A stretch of 64,000 nt of DNA from Burkholderiaceae bacterium 16 (GTDB lineage: Bacteria; Pseudomonadota; Gammaproteobacteria; Burkholderiales; Burkholderiaceae): the NCBI GenBank assembly GCA_000955785.1, contig JYOD01000057.1, forward strand, positions 37,693 to 101,692. The letters are read 5' to 3'. How positions within the stretch are numbered: position 1 is the first letter of the stretch; each line of letters opens with the position of its first letter. Positions 54,393 to 63,975 of the stretch are shown here, piece after piece. Below the pieces are notes generated by a model. It did not search any database and was not told the origin of the DNA. It worked only from the letters and a program-made list of their open reading frames with translations. Made by a program: the position numbers and the translations under genes.

Positions 54393-54815
54393 ATGGACGA
54401 CACCGACCGCCAGTTGCTCGCCCTGCTGCGCGACAACGCCCGCATGCCGGCTACCGCGCTCGCCAAGGCGCTGCGCGTCTCGCGCGCCACCGTGCAGAAC
54501 CGCATCGACAAGCTGGAAAAGGAAGGGCTGATCGTTGGCTATACGGTGCGGCTGAAGCCGGAAGCTGAGGCGCACCGCATCCGCGCCTGGATGACCATCG
54601 CCGTGGAAGGCAACAAAGCCCGCGCGGTGCTGCAGGCGCTGCGCGGCGAACCGAACGTGCAGACCATGCACACCACCAACGGGCGCTGGGACATCATTGC
54701 CGAGTTGCGCGCGGATTCGCTGGAAGCGTTCGACCGCACGCTGGACCGCATCCGCCTGATTGACGGCATCGCCGCGACGGAGACCAGCATCCTGCTGTCC
54801 AGCTACAAGCTGTGA
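54393..54815 (+). CDS. Lrp/AsnC-family transcriptional regulator
   Basis: 140 residues. HTH (MDDTDRQLLALLRDNARMPATALAKALRVSRATVQNRIDKLEKEGLI) and a RAM/ligand-binding domain (VRLKPEAEAHRIRAWMTIAVEG). Divergent from the amidinotransferase-type and cyclodeaminase-like genes, with two palindromes between. This is the normal arrangement for a local amino-acid-responsive regulator. The effector (arginine, ornithine) is inference. Confidence 0.92.
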   Translation: MDDTDRQLLALLRDNARMPATALAKALRVSRATVQNRIDKLEKEGLIVGYTVRLKPEAEAHRIRAWMTIAVEGNKARAVLQALRGEPNVQTMHTTNGRWDIIAELRADSLEAFDRTLDRIRLIDGIAATETSILLSSYKL

Positions 54816-54843
54816 AGGCGCGCCTTCAGCGTCTTCAGCGCCT

Positions 54844-56580
54844 TCATGCTGCGGCGCCACGCAGGCGCTCGCGCCGGGTCTCCTCATGCAGCACCTGGCC
54901 GCTGGGGCGCAGCAGGTCGCGCAGCGAGACCACGCCGACCAGCCGCATGGACTCCGGGTCCGCCACCACAGGCAGGCGGCTGACGCCGAGTTCAGCCATG
55001 CGCCCGGCCGCAATGCGCCCGGTCTGCGCCGGCAGCAGCACCTGGTGCGGCTGCAGCGGCGCCATCAGCGCGCGGCCTGTCTGCATGGATGCTTCGCGCC
55101 CGCGCAGGGCATTGCGCTCCAGCATGCCGACCACACGCCCCCCGCACACCACGGGATAGCCGCGATGCGGCGCGTGCTCGCCGAAGTGCTGCCGCCACAG
55201 CGCGCTGGCCGGCTGCTCGCCATCCACGCTCAGCACAGCAGTGGTCATCAGGTCGGCAACGTGCTGGCGCTCCAGCGGATCGACGCCGTACTCGCGGTAG
55301 ATATGCAAGCCGCGGCGCGCGATCTTTTCCGTCATGATCGAGCGCTTCATGGTCAGCACCGTGAATCCGTGCGCCACGGCCGTGGTCAGCAACAGCGGCA
55401 GCAAGGCATTGCTGTCATAGGTCAGGCCAAAGGCAAAGACGATGGCGGTCAGCGGCGCGCCAAGCACGCTGCCCAGCACGCCCGCCATGCACACCAGCGC
55501 CCATAGCTCGGGCGAGCCGCCGGGCAGCAGCGGCGCCAGCGCCACACCGAGGCCCGCGCCTAGCATCAGCAGCGGCGCCAGCACGCCGCCGGAGGTGCCC
55601 GAGCCCAGCGCGGCAACCCAGATAATCGCCTTGACCGTCAGCAACGCCACCACCACGCCGATCGCCATCCTGTTATGCAGCAGATCGGCAATCACGTCAT
55701 AGCCCACGCCCAGCGCGCGCGGCTCGAAAAAGCCGCCGATGCCTACCGCCAGCCCGCCGATCGCCGGCCACCACATCCAGTGCAGCCTGAGCTTCGAGAA
55801 CTGGTCCTCGGTGCGGTACAGCGCCAGCGTCAGCAAGGCGCCCAGCACGCCGCAAAGCAGACCCGCAATCACGCATGAGCCCAGCGCCGCCGTTGTGGCC
55901 AGCTGGGTATGCAGGGCGAACAAGGGGCCGGGTTCGAACACCCACGGGCGCAGGAAGCCCGCCACCGCGCACGCCAGTGCGACCGGCAGCAGGCTGCGCG
56001 GGCGCAGTTCGAACAGCAACAACTCCACCGCCAGCAGCACCGCCGCCACCGGCGTGCCGAAGATCGCCGTCATCCCTGCGCACGCGCCCGCCACCAGCAG
56101 CGTCTTGCGCTCGGCCGCCGTGAGATGGAGATACTGCGCCAGCAGCGAAGCGATCGAGCCGCCGGTCATGATGATCGGCCCTTCCGCGCCGAACGGCCCG
56201 CCGCTGCCGATCACGATGCCCGAGGACAGCGGCTTGAGCACGGCCACCCGCGGCGACATCTTGCTCTTGCCGAACAGCACCGCCTCGATGGCCTCCGGAA
56301 TGCCATGGCCGCGGATCTTGTCGCTGCCGTAGCGTGCCATCAGCCCGACCAGCAAACCGCCGATCACCGGCACCGCGATCACCCACGGCCCCAGCGCATG
56401 CCGCGCCGGCGAGCGGTCCGCCAGCGACAGCGTCTGGTAGAAAAACAGATTGGTGAAGAACCGGATCAGGTTCGGCAGGAGCACCGCCGCCGCCGTGCTG
56501 ATGGCGCCGATGACGGGTGCCAGCGCAGCCAGCAAGAGCAGACGGCGGCTGACCGAATAATCGCGTTTTTCAAAGTGCAT
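54844..56580 (-). CDS. ClC-type chloride channel/antiporter with CBS domains
   Basis: 578 residues. Membrane part with GSGGPFGAEGPI (the gating Glu in GAEGP), GTPVAAVLLAVELLLFE and GSGTSGGVLAP. The C-terminal part (from about 430) is a CBS pair. ClC proteins move chloride, or exchange it for protons, across the inner membrane; the CBS pair may sense nucleotides. ATG at 56580 gives the usual cytoplasmic N-terminus. It is divergent from an HPP-CBS gene. Confidence 0.92.
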   Translation of the reverse strand: MHFEKRDYSVSRRLLLLAALAPVIGAISTAAAVLLPNLIRFFTNLFFYQTLSLADRSPARHALGPWVIAVPVIGGLLVGLMARYGSDKIRGHGIPEAIEAVLFGKSKMSPRVAVLKPLSSGIVIGSGGPFGAEGPIIMTGGSIASLLAQYLHLTAAERKTLLVAGACAGMTAIFGTPVAAVLLAVELLLFELRPRSLLPVALACAVAGFLRPWVFEPGPLFALHTQLATTAALGSCVIAGLLCGVLGALLTLALYRTEDQFSKLRLHWMWWPAIGGLAVGIGGFFEPRALGVGYDVIADLLHNRMAIGVVVALLTVKAIIWVAALGSGTSGGVLAPLLMLGAGLGVALAPLLPGGSPELWALVCMAGVLGSVLGAPLTAIVFAFGLTYDSNALLPLLLTTAVAHGFTVLTMKRSIMTEKIARRGLHIYREYGVDPLERQHVADLMTTAVLSVDGEQPASALWRQHFGEHAPHRGYPVVCGGRVVGMLERNALRGREASMQTGRALMAPLQPHQVLLPAQTGRIAAGRMAELGVSRLPVVADPESMRLVGVVSLRDLLRPSGQVLHEETRRERLRGAAA

Positions 56581-56715
56581 GGTGAGGCTCGTGCAAAGGG
56601 CGGGGGCATAGCGCGGATCGGCTGTGGACCTATTTCCGTGGGAAACGAAATGTATCACGTCATGATATATTTGCGCGCTGGATGACGGGATGTGATCGCA
56701 AGGCGGGAAGGCTGC

Positions 56716-56780
56716 ACTTTTGCTTCTTTTTCCTCTTTTGCCCTTCTCCGCTTTCCGCCCTTTCGCCTTTTCGCCCCCAC
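56716..56780. other. Polypyrimidine tract in the ClC/HPP divergent region
   Basis: A 65-bp run is almost all C and T on the + strand, broken only by a few G. It lies between the divergent ClC and HPP genes, close to the HPP start. It might affect DNA structure or RNA; no function can be shown. Confidence 0.4.
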
Positions 56781-56800
56781 CAACACCAGGCCCAGAACCG

Positions 56801-57949
56801 ATGCCCCCATCCCAGGCCCCTTCCCTAGCCGAGTTCCCGCCGGAGCGCACACGCGCGTGGCTGCGCGCGTTTGTTCCAACGCCGATCGCCGCCGGCAAGC
56901 GCGAGCGCGTCAAAAGCTGTCTTGGCGCCCTGCTTGGCCTGCTGATGACGGAATGGATCAGCCATCACCTGCTTGGCGGCTTCAACCCCTGGTTCGTCGC
57001 ACCGATGGGCGCCTCCGCCGTGCTCCTGTTCGCGGTGCCGGCGAGCCCGCTGGCGCAGCCGTGGTCCATCATCGGCGGCAACCTGGTGGCGGCGCTGATC
57101 GGCGTAGCCTGCGCCCGCTGGATTCCCGGACAGGGACTGGCCGCCGCGGTGGCGGTAGCACTGGCCATCGTCGTCATGTTCCAGCTGCATTGCGTGCACC
57201 CGCCCAGCGGCGCGGTGGCGATCACCGCGGTGTTCGGCGGCCCCGCGGTGACGCAGCTTGGCTTTGGCTTCGTGGTGGTGCCGGTGGCGGTCAACTCGAT
57301 GCTGTTGCTGCTGGTGGCACTGCTGTTCAACAACCTGCTGCGGCGGCGCTATCCGCACCGGCCGGCCGAGCACGCCAACCCGCACCGCACCGCCGATCCG
57401 CTGCCGAGCGAGCGCGTGGGTTTCAACCGGAGCGACCTTGACGAAGTACTGAAGGCACGCGGCGAATTTCTCGACATCGAGGAAGACGATCTGGAGGAAA
57501 TCCTGGTGGCCGCGCAATTACGGGCGTATCGGCGGCGGTTTGGCGACGTGCGTTGCGCGGATATCATGTCGCGCGACATGGTGACCGTGCTGCCGGGACA
57601 GAGTGGGAGCGAAGCGCGGGCCTTGCTGCTCAGGCACGGCATCCAGGCATTGCCGGTGGTGGATGGGCAGCGACGCTTGCTCGGGATGCTCGGCCTGGCG
57701 GATCTGCTGGCCGCGCGCGCCGGGGCGGCGGGCAAGTTGCGCGCCGGCACCGCCGACGACCTGATGCACACCGGCATGGCTACGGCCCGGCCCGAGCAGC
57801 CCATGGTGGAGCTGGCGCGAGCGTTTTCGGATGGCGGGCTGCATCAGATGCCGGTGGTGGATGCGCAGCAGCGGCTGTTGGGCATCGTCACGCAATCGGA
57901 CCTGATCGCTGCGTTGCTGGCGCGTGGACCGGAGCAGGTAGCGGGGTAA
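56801..57949 (+). CDS. HPP-family membrane protein with C-terminal CBS pair
   Basis: 382 residues. N-terminal HPP domain with four membrane helices, the signature PWFVAPMGASAVLLFAVPASPLAQPWSIIGGN and FQLHCVHPPSGAVAIT. From about 265 a CBS pair (CADIMSRDMVTVLPG... and LMHTGMATARPEQPMVELARAF) follows. HPP proteins are implicated in nitrite or other anion transport in some organisms. The start is at ATG 56801; longer frame upstream is the polypyrimidine tract. Divergent from a ClC channel with CBS domains, suggesting an anion-handling pair. Confidence 0.88.
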   Translation: MPPSQAPSLAEFPPERTRAWLRAFVPTPIAAGKRERVKSCLGALLGLLMTEWISHHLLGGFNPWFVAPMGASAVLLFAVPASPLAQPWSIIGGNLVAALIGVACARWIPGQGLAAAVAVALAIVVMFQLHCVHPPSGAVAITAVFGGPAVTQLGFGFVVVPVAVNSMLLLLVALLFNNLLRRRYPHRPAEHANPHRTADPLPSERVGFNRSDLDEVLKARGEFLDIEEDDLEEILVAAQLRAYRRRFGDVRCADIMSRDMVTVLPGQSGSEARALLLRHGIQALPVVDGQRRLLGMLGLADLLAARAGAAGKLRAGTADDLMHTGMATARPEQPMVELARAFSDGGLHQMPVVDAQQRLLGIVTQSDLIAALLARGPEQVAG

Positions 57950-58359
57950 GCTGGCACGCGGCATCGTGGCCGATGGGCTGGAGGGATCCGCGCTTCGGCA
58001 TCATCGATTCCATGATGTTCGGCCCCCCTGCCCCCCGCACCATGCGGCTGTTCCGGACCCGTAACCCGGCGGTGCAATGGAACGGTGCTGAGCCTGGTCG
58101 GTGCGGACGTGGGCGTTGAGCGCACTGCCGCGGCCACGGCCTGCCGGCGCCGGACCGCTTTCTGGCACCGCTGGAAAATGTCTCCGTGGCATGGCATCGT
58201 GAGGCGTTCGGCGAGGTCCCGCGGCCACGGTAGCGGCCGCTTGCGTGCCGCAACGCAACATTTTCCCGCCCTGCCTGGCTGCCCGCCTCCGGCACCCCGT
58301 GCGTTTTCCTATATATTGTCGGCGTTCAAGTCACACCGGCAGTCCAGGAGATGCACCCA
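57950..58359. other. Intergenic region before the permease-pqi operon
   Basis: 410 bp with no supported gene. A TATATATTG near 58310-58318 is a possible -10 for the next operon. Confidence 0.45.
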
Positions 58360-59484
58360 ATGAATTCCGGCAAACTGATTGAGAAACTCGCTGCGATTTT
58401 CGCGCTGATCGTCCTGATCGGTGGCTCGCTGCTGGTGCTCGCGCCCTTCACCACCGCGCTGCTGTGGAGCTCCATCCTGGCCTTCAGCTCGTGGTACCCC
58501 TATACCGTGCTGACGCGCTGGCTGGGCAACCGGCGCAGCCTGGCCGCCGTGATCTGCGTGCTGCTGGCCGCGGTGATCGTGCTGGGCCCCTTTGTCTATG
58601 CCGGCACCAGCATCTCCGCGCATATCGACGAGCTGTCCGGCCTGGCCGACCGCATCATGGATCATGGCCTGCCGCCGTTGCCGGAATGGATCACCGGCCT
58701 GCCTTATGTGGGCAGCTACCTGCAGAGCTCCTGGGACAAGCTGATCCACGCCGACTCGGAAATGCTGGCCAACCTGCGCAAGCTGATCGCGCCCGTGGGC
58801 CATGTGGTGCTGGGCGCGGGCCTGTCGATCGGCGCCGGGCTGGGCCAGCTGGCGCTGTCCATCGTGCTGGCGTTCTTCTTCTATACCGGCGGCGAATTCG
58901 CGGTGGCCTGGCTGCGCGCCGGCATGCGCCGCATTGCGGGAGAGCGCGCCGACTACCTGCTGGCGCTGGCCGGCAACACGGTCAAGGGCGTGGTCTACGG
59001 CGTGCTTGGCACGGCCTTCGTGCAGGCCGTGCTGGCCGGCATCGGCTTCTGGATCGCCGGCGTGCCCGGCGCCGCCATCCTCGGCTTCGTCACCTTCTTC
59101 CTGTCCGTGATCCCGGTGGGGCCGCCGCTGGTGTGGATTCCCGCCGCACTGTGGCTGTATCACACCGGCTCGCTGGGTTGGGCCATCTTCATGGTGGTGT
59201 GGGGCGTGGGCGTGGTCAGCATGGCCGACAACGTCATCAAGCCCCTGCTGATCAGCAAGGGCACCGACATGCCATTGATCTGGGTGATGCTGGGCGTGTT
59301 CGGCGGTGCGCTGGCGTTTGGCTTCCTCGGTGTATTTATCGGCCCGACCCTGCTGGCGGTGGCCTACGCGCTGCTGCGCGACTGGACCATCGGCTCGGAG
59401 AACCTGCTCAACCCGCCGCCCGCGCTGGCCCAGGGCAAGCCCCTCACTACCGCCGAAGACGTGGCGGGTTCCGGCAAGGCATGA
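58360..59484 (+). CDS. AI-2E family permease (YdiK-like)
   Basis: 374 residues, eight predicted membrane helices with the family core ALSIVLAFFFYTGGEF, a cytoplasmic segment, then FWIAGVPGAAILGFVTFFLSVIPVGPPLVWIPAALWL. This family includes TqsA and YdiK and may carry autoinducer-2 or Na+/H+; the role here is unknown. ATG at 58360 is ten bases after AGGAG; ATG 58351 is too close. Its stop overlaps the first pqiA start (ATGA), so it is part of the pqi operon. Confidence 0.85.
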   Translation: MNSGKLIEKLAAIFALIVLIGGSLLVLAPFTTALLWSSILAFSSWYPYTVLTRWLGNRRSLAAVICVLLAAVIVLGPFVYAGTSISAHIDELSGLADRIMDHGLPPLPEWITGLPYVGSYLQSSWDKLIHADSEMLANLRKLIAPVGHVVLGAGLSIGAGLGQLALSIVLAFFFYTGGEFAVAWLRAGMRRIAGERADYLLALAGNTVKGVVYGVLGTAFVQAVLAGIGFWIAGVPGAAILGFVTFFLSVIPVGPPLVWIPAALWLYHTGSLGWAIFMVVWGVGVVSMADNVIKPLLISKGTDMPLIWVMLGVFGGALAFGFLGVFIGPTLLAVAYALLRDWTIGSENLLNPPPALAQGKPLTTAEDVAGSGKA

Positions 59485-60143
59485 GCGACGCCTGCCGTTC
59501 CGCCCCGCACCACGCAGAGCCCGCCCCGCCGGCCGACCTCAGCCGGCTGGTGGCCTGCGAATATTGCGATGCGGTCTACCAGCGTGCAGAGCTCGATCCG
59601 GGCGAGCGCGCGCTGTGCCTGCGCTGCGGCGGCCAGCTCTACCGCGAAAACTCGCGCGCCTATACCTGGCTGCTGCCGCTGGTGATAACCGCGCTGATCC
59701 TGTTCCTGGTGTCCAACGCCTATCCCATCGTCGAGATGGATCTCAAGGGCGTGCGCACCCAAACCACGCTTTGGGGCGCGGTGCAGGCGCTCTACGCGGA
59801 TCATATGACGTTGGTGGCGATCCTGGTGTTCGCCACCACCATCCTGTTTCCCCTGTCCGAGATGGTGATGATGCTTTACCTGTTGGTGCCGATGGCGTGG
59901 CGCCGCATGCCACCCGGCTTCGAGCGCATCGTGCGCGGTATCCGGCAAACCCGGCCATGGGGCATGATCGAAGTCTTCATGATCGGCGTGCTGGTGACGC
60001 TGGTGAAGCTCTCGACCATGGCCCAGGTGCTGCCTGGCGTCGCGCTGTGGTCGTTCGCCGCGCTGGTCGTCGTACTGGCCGCGATGCTGTCGTTCGACCC
60101 GCGCGACCTCTGGCAGTACCTGGACGAGGAGCCGCCCAGATGA
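59481..60143 (+). CDS. pqiA: PqiA-type membrane protein, first copy
   Basis: 220 residues. N-terminal zinc-ribbon-like Cys pairs CEYC and CLRCGG, then four membrane helices with AYPIVEMDLKG and LVTLVKLSTMAQVLPGVALWSF, the PqiA/YebS signature. E. coli PqiA is one protein of two such units; here the two halves are encoded by separate overlapping genes. They form the inner-membrane part of an MCE lipid-transport system. Overlaps both neighbours by 4 bp. Confidence 0.88.
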   Translation: MSDACRSAPHHAEPAPPADLSRLVACEYCDAVYQRAELDPGERALCLRCGGQLYRENSRAYTWLLPLVITALILFLVSNAYPIVEMDLKGVRTQTTLWGAVQALYADHMTLVAILVFATTILFPLSEMVMMLYLLVPMAWRRMPPGFERIVRGIRQTRPWGMIEVFMIGVLVTLVKLSTMAQVLPGVALWSFAALVVVLAAMLSFDPRDLWQYLDEEPPR

Positions 60144-60886
60144 GCGTCCCGCCGAATGACAAGAGCGCCGGCCTCAGGGACTCCCGCCTGGCCCGCTCGC
60201 GGCGGCTCGCGGCCAACGTGGTGGCGGAACTGACCGACGACGACGAAAGCAAGCCGCTGGCGCAGGTGCCCACGGCCACATCGATGGGCCTGCTGTCGTG
60301 CCACGCCTGCGATGCGCTCAGCCCGCGCACGCTGGAGGGCGAGCCCTGCCCGCGCTGCGGCGCCACCCTGCATCATCGCAAGCCGCAAAGCCTGACCCGC
60401 ACCTGGGCCTTCCTGCTGGCAGCCTACATCCTGTATATCCCCGCCAACCTGCTGCCGGTGATGGTGACGCAGTCCATCCTCGGCACGCAGCGGGACACCA
60501 TCCTGTCCGGCGTGATCTACCTCTGGCTGTCCGGCTCCAACCTGCTGGCCATCGTGGTCCTGATCGCCAGCATCGTGGTGCCGCTGCTGAAGATGATGAT
60601 CCTCACCATGCTGCTGCTCTCGGTGCACTTCCGCTCGACCTGGCGGATCCGCCAGCAGACCAAGCTGTACGGACTGGTGGAAGTGATCGGCCGCTGGTCG
60701 ATGCTCGATATTTTCGTGGTGGCGCTGCTGGCTTCGCTGGTGCGGGCCGGGGCGCTCGCCACCATCATCCCCGGAGCCGGCGCCGTCGCCTTCGGCTCCG
60801 TGGTGGTGCTCACCATGATGGCCTCGCTAAGTTTCGACCCCCGCCTGCTGTGGGATTCGCTGGATACAAAAGATGCCCGACCTTGA
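60140..60886 (+). CDS. PqiA-type membrane protein, second copy
   Basis: 248 residues. CHAC and CPRCGATLHHRK form the zinc-ribbon-like site, followed by the four PqiA helices with YIPANLLPVMVTQS and RWSMLDIFVVALLASLVRAG. A polar N-terminal extension (about 45 residues) precedes the ribbon. It corresponds to the second half of E. coli PqiA. Starts in ATGA overlap with the first and ends 14 bp inside pqiB. Confidence 0.88.
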   Translation: MSVPPNDKSAGLRDSRLARSRRLAANVVAELTDDDESKPLAQVPTATSMGLLSCHACDALSPRTLEGEPCPRCGATLHHRKPQSLTRTWAFLLAAYILYIPANLLPVMVTQSILGTQRDTILSGVIYLWLSGSNLLAIVVLIASIVVPLLKMMILTMLLLSVHFRSTWRIRQQTKLYGLVEVIGRWSMLDIFVVALLASLVRAGALATIIPGAGAVAFGSVVVLTMMASLSFDPRLLWDSLDTKDARP

Positions 60887-62498
60887 TCAGTCCTCCCCCT
60901 CCTCCCCACCGCCCGCGCCCGAACGGCGCCGCCGCGCGCGCTGGCTGCCCTCGCTGGTATGGCTGATTCCGATCGTGGCCGCGGTGGTTGGCCTGTCGCT
61001 GCTGATCCGCACGCTCTCCGAGCGCGGCCCCGAAATCACGGTCACATTCCGCACCGCCGAGGGCCTGGTCCCGGGCAAGACGCCCGTGCGCTACAAGGAC
61101 GTGGACATCGGCCTGGTGAAGTCGGTCCGGCTGGCGTCGGACCGCTCGCATGTGATCGCCAAGATCGACCTGACCCAGGATGCGGAGAGCTTCTCCACCA
61201 AGGACACGCGCTTCTGGGTGGTACGCCCGCGCTTTGCCACCAGCGGCATCTCCGGGCTGGAAACGCTGCTGTCCGGCGCCTACATCGGCGTTGACGCCGG
61301 CAAGTCGGAAGAGCGTGTGCGCGTGTTCACGGGCCTGGAAGTACCGCCCGCGGTCACTACCGATGCCTCCGGCAAGCAGTTCGTGCTGCGCGCCGCCGAT
61401 CTCGGCTCGCTCGATATCGGCTCGCCGGTCTACTACCGCCGCGTGCAGGTGGGCCAGGTGGTGGCCTACCAGCTTGAACCCAACGGGCGCGATCTCTCGC
61501 TGCGCGTGTTCATCAACAAGCCTTACGACAAGCTGGTCACCGCCGACTCCCGCTTCTGGCATGCCAGCGGCGTGGACATCAAGCTCGATGCCGGCGGCCT
61601 CAAGATCAATACGCAATCGATGGTCACGGTGATGCTGGGGGGGGTTGCCTTCCAGGCGCCGGACGATTCCAAGGCGACCGACGCCGCCAACGAGAACACC
61701 CAGTTCCTGCTGGCCAGCGACCAGACCGAGGCCATGAAGGAGCCCGAGGAACTCGTGCCCTCGCTCGCCGTGCTCAACTTCGATCAGTCGGTGCGAGGCT
61801 TGTCGCCCGGCGCGCCGGTGGACTTCCGCGGGGTGGTGGTGGGCCAGGTGCGCTCGATCGGCATCGAATACCAGAGTGCGAAGAAAGCATTCCGCCTGCC
61901 GGTCGTGGTGGAGCTGTATCCCTCGCGCATGGGCTTCCGCCCGCAGGACATAGAGGACATCAACCGGGCCCGCAACATCGTCCAGACCCTGATCAAGCGC
62001 GGCATGCGGGCGCAGTTGCGCACCGGCAACCTGCTGACGGGCCAGCTCTACGTGGCGCTCGACTTCTTCCCCAAGGCGCCGCCGGCCAGCGTCAACCTGG
62101 ATGGCGCGCTGCCTGAACTGGCCACCACGCCAGGCGCCTTCGACGAACTTCAGGCCAAGCTTGGCGACATCGTCAACAAGATCGACAAGGTGCCGTTCGA
62201 ACAGATCGGCCAGGACCTGCGCACGTCGATGGCGACCCTCAACGCCATGATGACCAGCGCCGACAAGCTGGTGACGCAGCTCAATGGCGACGTGGCGCCG
62301 CAGGTGCTGGCCGCGCTGCAGGACGCGCGCAAGACGCTGGGCGCCGCCAACGGCACGCTCGCCTCCGATGCGCCGCTGCAGCAAGACACGCGCCGCATGA
62401 TGCAGGAGCTGACACGCACCGCGGTGTCGCTGCGCACACTGACCGAATACCTTGAACGCCATCCCGAAGCGCTGGTGCGCGGCAAGCCGGAGAAATAA
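60873..62498 (+). CDS. pqiB: MCE-domain protein PqiB
   Basis: 541 residues. One N-terminal membrane helix (about 28-48) and three MCE domains (from about 54, 165 and 292), as in PqiB. MCE domains stack into a tube that carries lipids between inner and outer membranes. A coiled-coil region near the C-terminus (FDELQAKLGDIVNKIDKVPF) fits the PqiB needle. It overlaps the second pqiA by 14 bp. Confidence 0.93.
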   Translation: MPDLDQSSPSSPPPAPERRRRARWLPSLVWLIPIVAAVVGLSLLIRTLSERGPEITVTFRTAEGLVPGKTPVRYKDVDIGLVKSVRLASDRSHVIAKIDLTQDAESFSTKDTRFWVVRPRFATSGISGLETLLSGAYIGVDAGKSEERVRVFTGLEVPPAVTTDASGKQFVLRAADLGSLDIGSPVYYRRVQVGQVVAYQLEPNGRDLSLRVFINKPYDKLVTADSRFWHASGVDIKLDAGGLKINTQSMVTVMLGGVAFQAPDDSKATDAANENTQFLLASDQTEAMKEPEELVPSLAVLNFDQSVRGLSPGAPVDFRGVVVGQVRSIGIEYQSAKKAFRLPVVVELYPSRMGFRPQDIEDINRARNIVQTLIKRGMRAQLRTGNLLTGQLYVALDFFPKAPPASVNLDGALPELATTPGAFDELQAKLGDIVNKIDKVPFEQIGQDLRTSMATLNAMMTSADKLVTQLNGDVAPQVLAALQDARKTLGAANGTLASDAPLQQDTRRMMQELTRTAVSLRTLTEYLERHPEALVRGKPEK

Positions 62499-62500
62499 TC

Positions 62501-63130
62501 ATGACCCGCTCAAACCTGATGCTGCCCCTGTTGCCGCCGCTCGCCCTGGCCGCCGCGCTGCTGGCCGGCTGCGCCTCGCCCGATCCGCGCTACTACACGC
62601 TGGCCCAGGGGCCCGACGCCACCGTGCCCGCTGCCGGACAGGCCGCCACGCCGGCGCGTGCGGCCCAGGCGCAACCGGTGTGGATCGAGGTCGCGCCAGT
62701 GCGTGTGCCCGAGCGCCTGAACCGCCCGCAACTGGTCGTGCGCGACGGCAAGGACGGCGGCGAACTGAAGCTGCTGGACCTGTCGCGCTGGTCCGCGCCC
62801 CTCCCCGACGAACTGCGCGACGCACTGTCGCAGCAACTGCAAGCCAGGCTGGGCGCGGTCGATATCTACCAGCAAGGCCTGTCGGAAGTGGAGCCCGTGT
62901 ACCGCATCACCACCGAAGTGGTCCGTCTGGACGCCGAAGTCGGCCAGCGCGCCGGCGCCGTCATCAACTGGACCGTGCGCCGCCTGCCTGACGGCAGGGT
63001 CAACGCCGGCCGCACGCAGGCCGAGTTGCCCGCGCCGGGCGCGGTCGACGGCGTCGTGGCGGCTTATCGCCAGATCGTGGCAAACACGGCGGGGGACATC
63101 GCCGCCGGCGTGGAATCGCTGCGCCGCTGA
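62501..63130 (+). CDS. pqiC: Outer-membrane lipoprotein PqiC
   Basis: 209 residues with a signal peptide and lipobox LLAGC at about residues 21-25, then ABC-type transport auxiliary (DUF330) features: DPRYYTLA, VWIEVAPVRVPERLNRPQLV and a C-terminal GDIAAGVESL. PqiC is the outer-membrane partner of PqiB. It starts 2 bp after the pqiB stop and completes the operon. Confidence 0.92.
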   Translation: MTRSNLMLPLLPPLALAAALLAGCASPDPRYYTLAQGPDATVPAAGQAATPARAAQAQPVWIEVAPVRVPERLNRPQLVVRDGKDGGELKLLDLSRWSAPLPDELRDALSQQLQARLGAVDIYQQGLSEVEPVYRITTEVVRLDAEVGQRAGAVINWTVRRLPDGRVNAGRTQAELPAPGAVDGVVAAYRQIVANTAGDIAAGVESLRR

Positions 63131-63178
63131 ACGGCCGCAAGGCGATGCGGCGGGACGCCAGTCCCGCCCTCGCCGCCC

Positions 63179-63718
63179 TCAGTCCTCGGCCGGCGCGCCG
63201 TTCCCCCTGCAACTGCGCCGCCGCTCCGCTTCCGCCATTACCGCCAGGCAAGCCTCGGCATCGCCTGCCACCAGCTTCACCGAACAGGCCAGCATCAGGT
63301 TCTTGCCCAGGCCAAAATCCTCCACCACGAAACCGCGCGCATCGAGCCGCTCGCCCTTGTCGCCTGTCGCCACGGCGGCACGGTCGAGCAAGGTACCGGG
63401 ATCGCTGCTGTAGCCCCAGACCGGCTTTTGCAGCGCGATAGCAAATCCCACTTCAAACGCCGTGCCGGAATCCGGCTCACCCGGCCCGCGGAAATCGTCG
63501 AGGTTAGCCATCACCATGTCGGCGCGGCGGATCAGGTTGATGTTGGCTTCGTAGATCCAGCGGGCAGTGTCGGGGCCGGACAAGCCGGCCGGAGCCGATT
63601 TGTCGAGGGGATACAAACCGTGGAAGCCGTGCCGCGTGCAAAGCGCCTTCAGCGTCTCGCCATAGGCGATGGCATCCTTGCGAAACACGTCGAAACCGGC
63701 GAGGTAAATGGTTTTCAT
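63179..63718 (-). CDS. Nucleoside 2-deoxyribosyltransferase-like protein
   Basis: 179 residues of the NDT fold: IYLAGFDVFRKDA, IRRADMVMANLDDFRGPGEPDSGTAFEVGFAIALQKPVWGY. The Asp-rich loop and the GTAFEVG (catalytic Glu) are in place. It swaps bases between deoxynucleosides or hydrolyses nucleotide bonds; several family members also cleave NAD-like substrates. Convergent with pqiC. Confidence 0.87.
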   Translation of the reverse strand: MKTIYLAGFDVFRKDAIAYGETLKALCTRHGFHGLYPLDKSAPAGLSGPDTARWIYEANINLIRRADMVMANLDDFRGPGEPDSGTAFEVGFAIALQKPVWGYSSDPGTLLDRAAVATGDKGERLDARGFVVEDFGLGKNLMLACSVKLVAGDAEACLAVMAEAERRRSCRGNGAPAED

Positions 63719-63846
63719 TTTCAGGCGGAGATTGGTGGCTGGCGGCGCATAGCTTATCCGTTCGAGGTTAAGGTTTGAGGTTAAGTCGAAGATTCGGGAT
63801 CAATGTGAACGGCTTGAGCAACGATTAGCCGTAGCCGTGTGGAACT

Positions 63847-63975
63847 GACATCGCCCTGCTGGGGTGGTCGCTGTTTTTTTTGAGCGGCGATGGTTATTGC
63901 ACCCAACAGCCATACGACATCGCCATGCTGGGGTGGTCGCTGTTTTTTTGAGCGGTGGTGGTATGTTGCACCCAA
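63847..63975. repeat. Two imperfect 60-bp direct repeats
   Basis: 63847-63906 and 63916-63975 share GACATCGCC, GCTGGGGTGGTCGCTG, T-runs, TGAGCGG and TTGCACCCAA, with a few mismatches and a 9-bp spacer. Read on the - strand they give repeated KKQRPPQ-x-GDV in an open frame. They could be intergenic repeats, a small repeat protein, or part of a larger array that continues past the window end. Confidence 0.8.
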
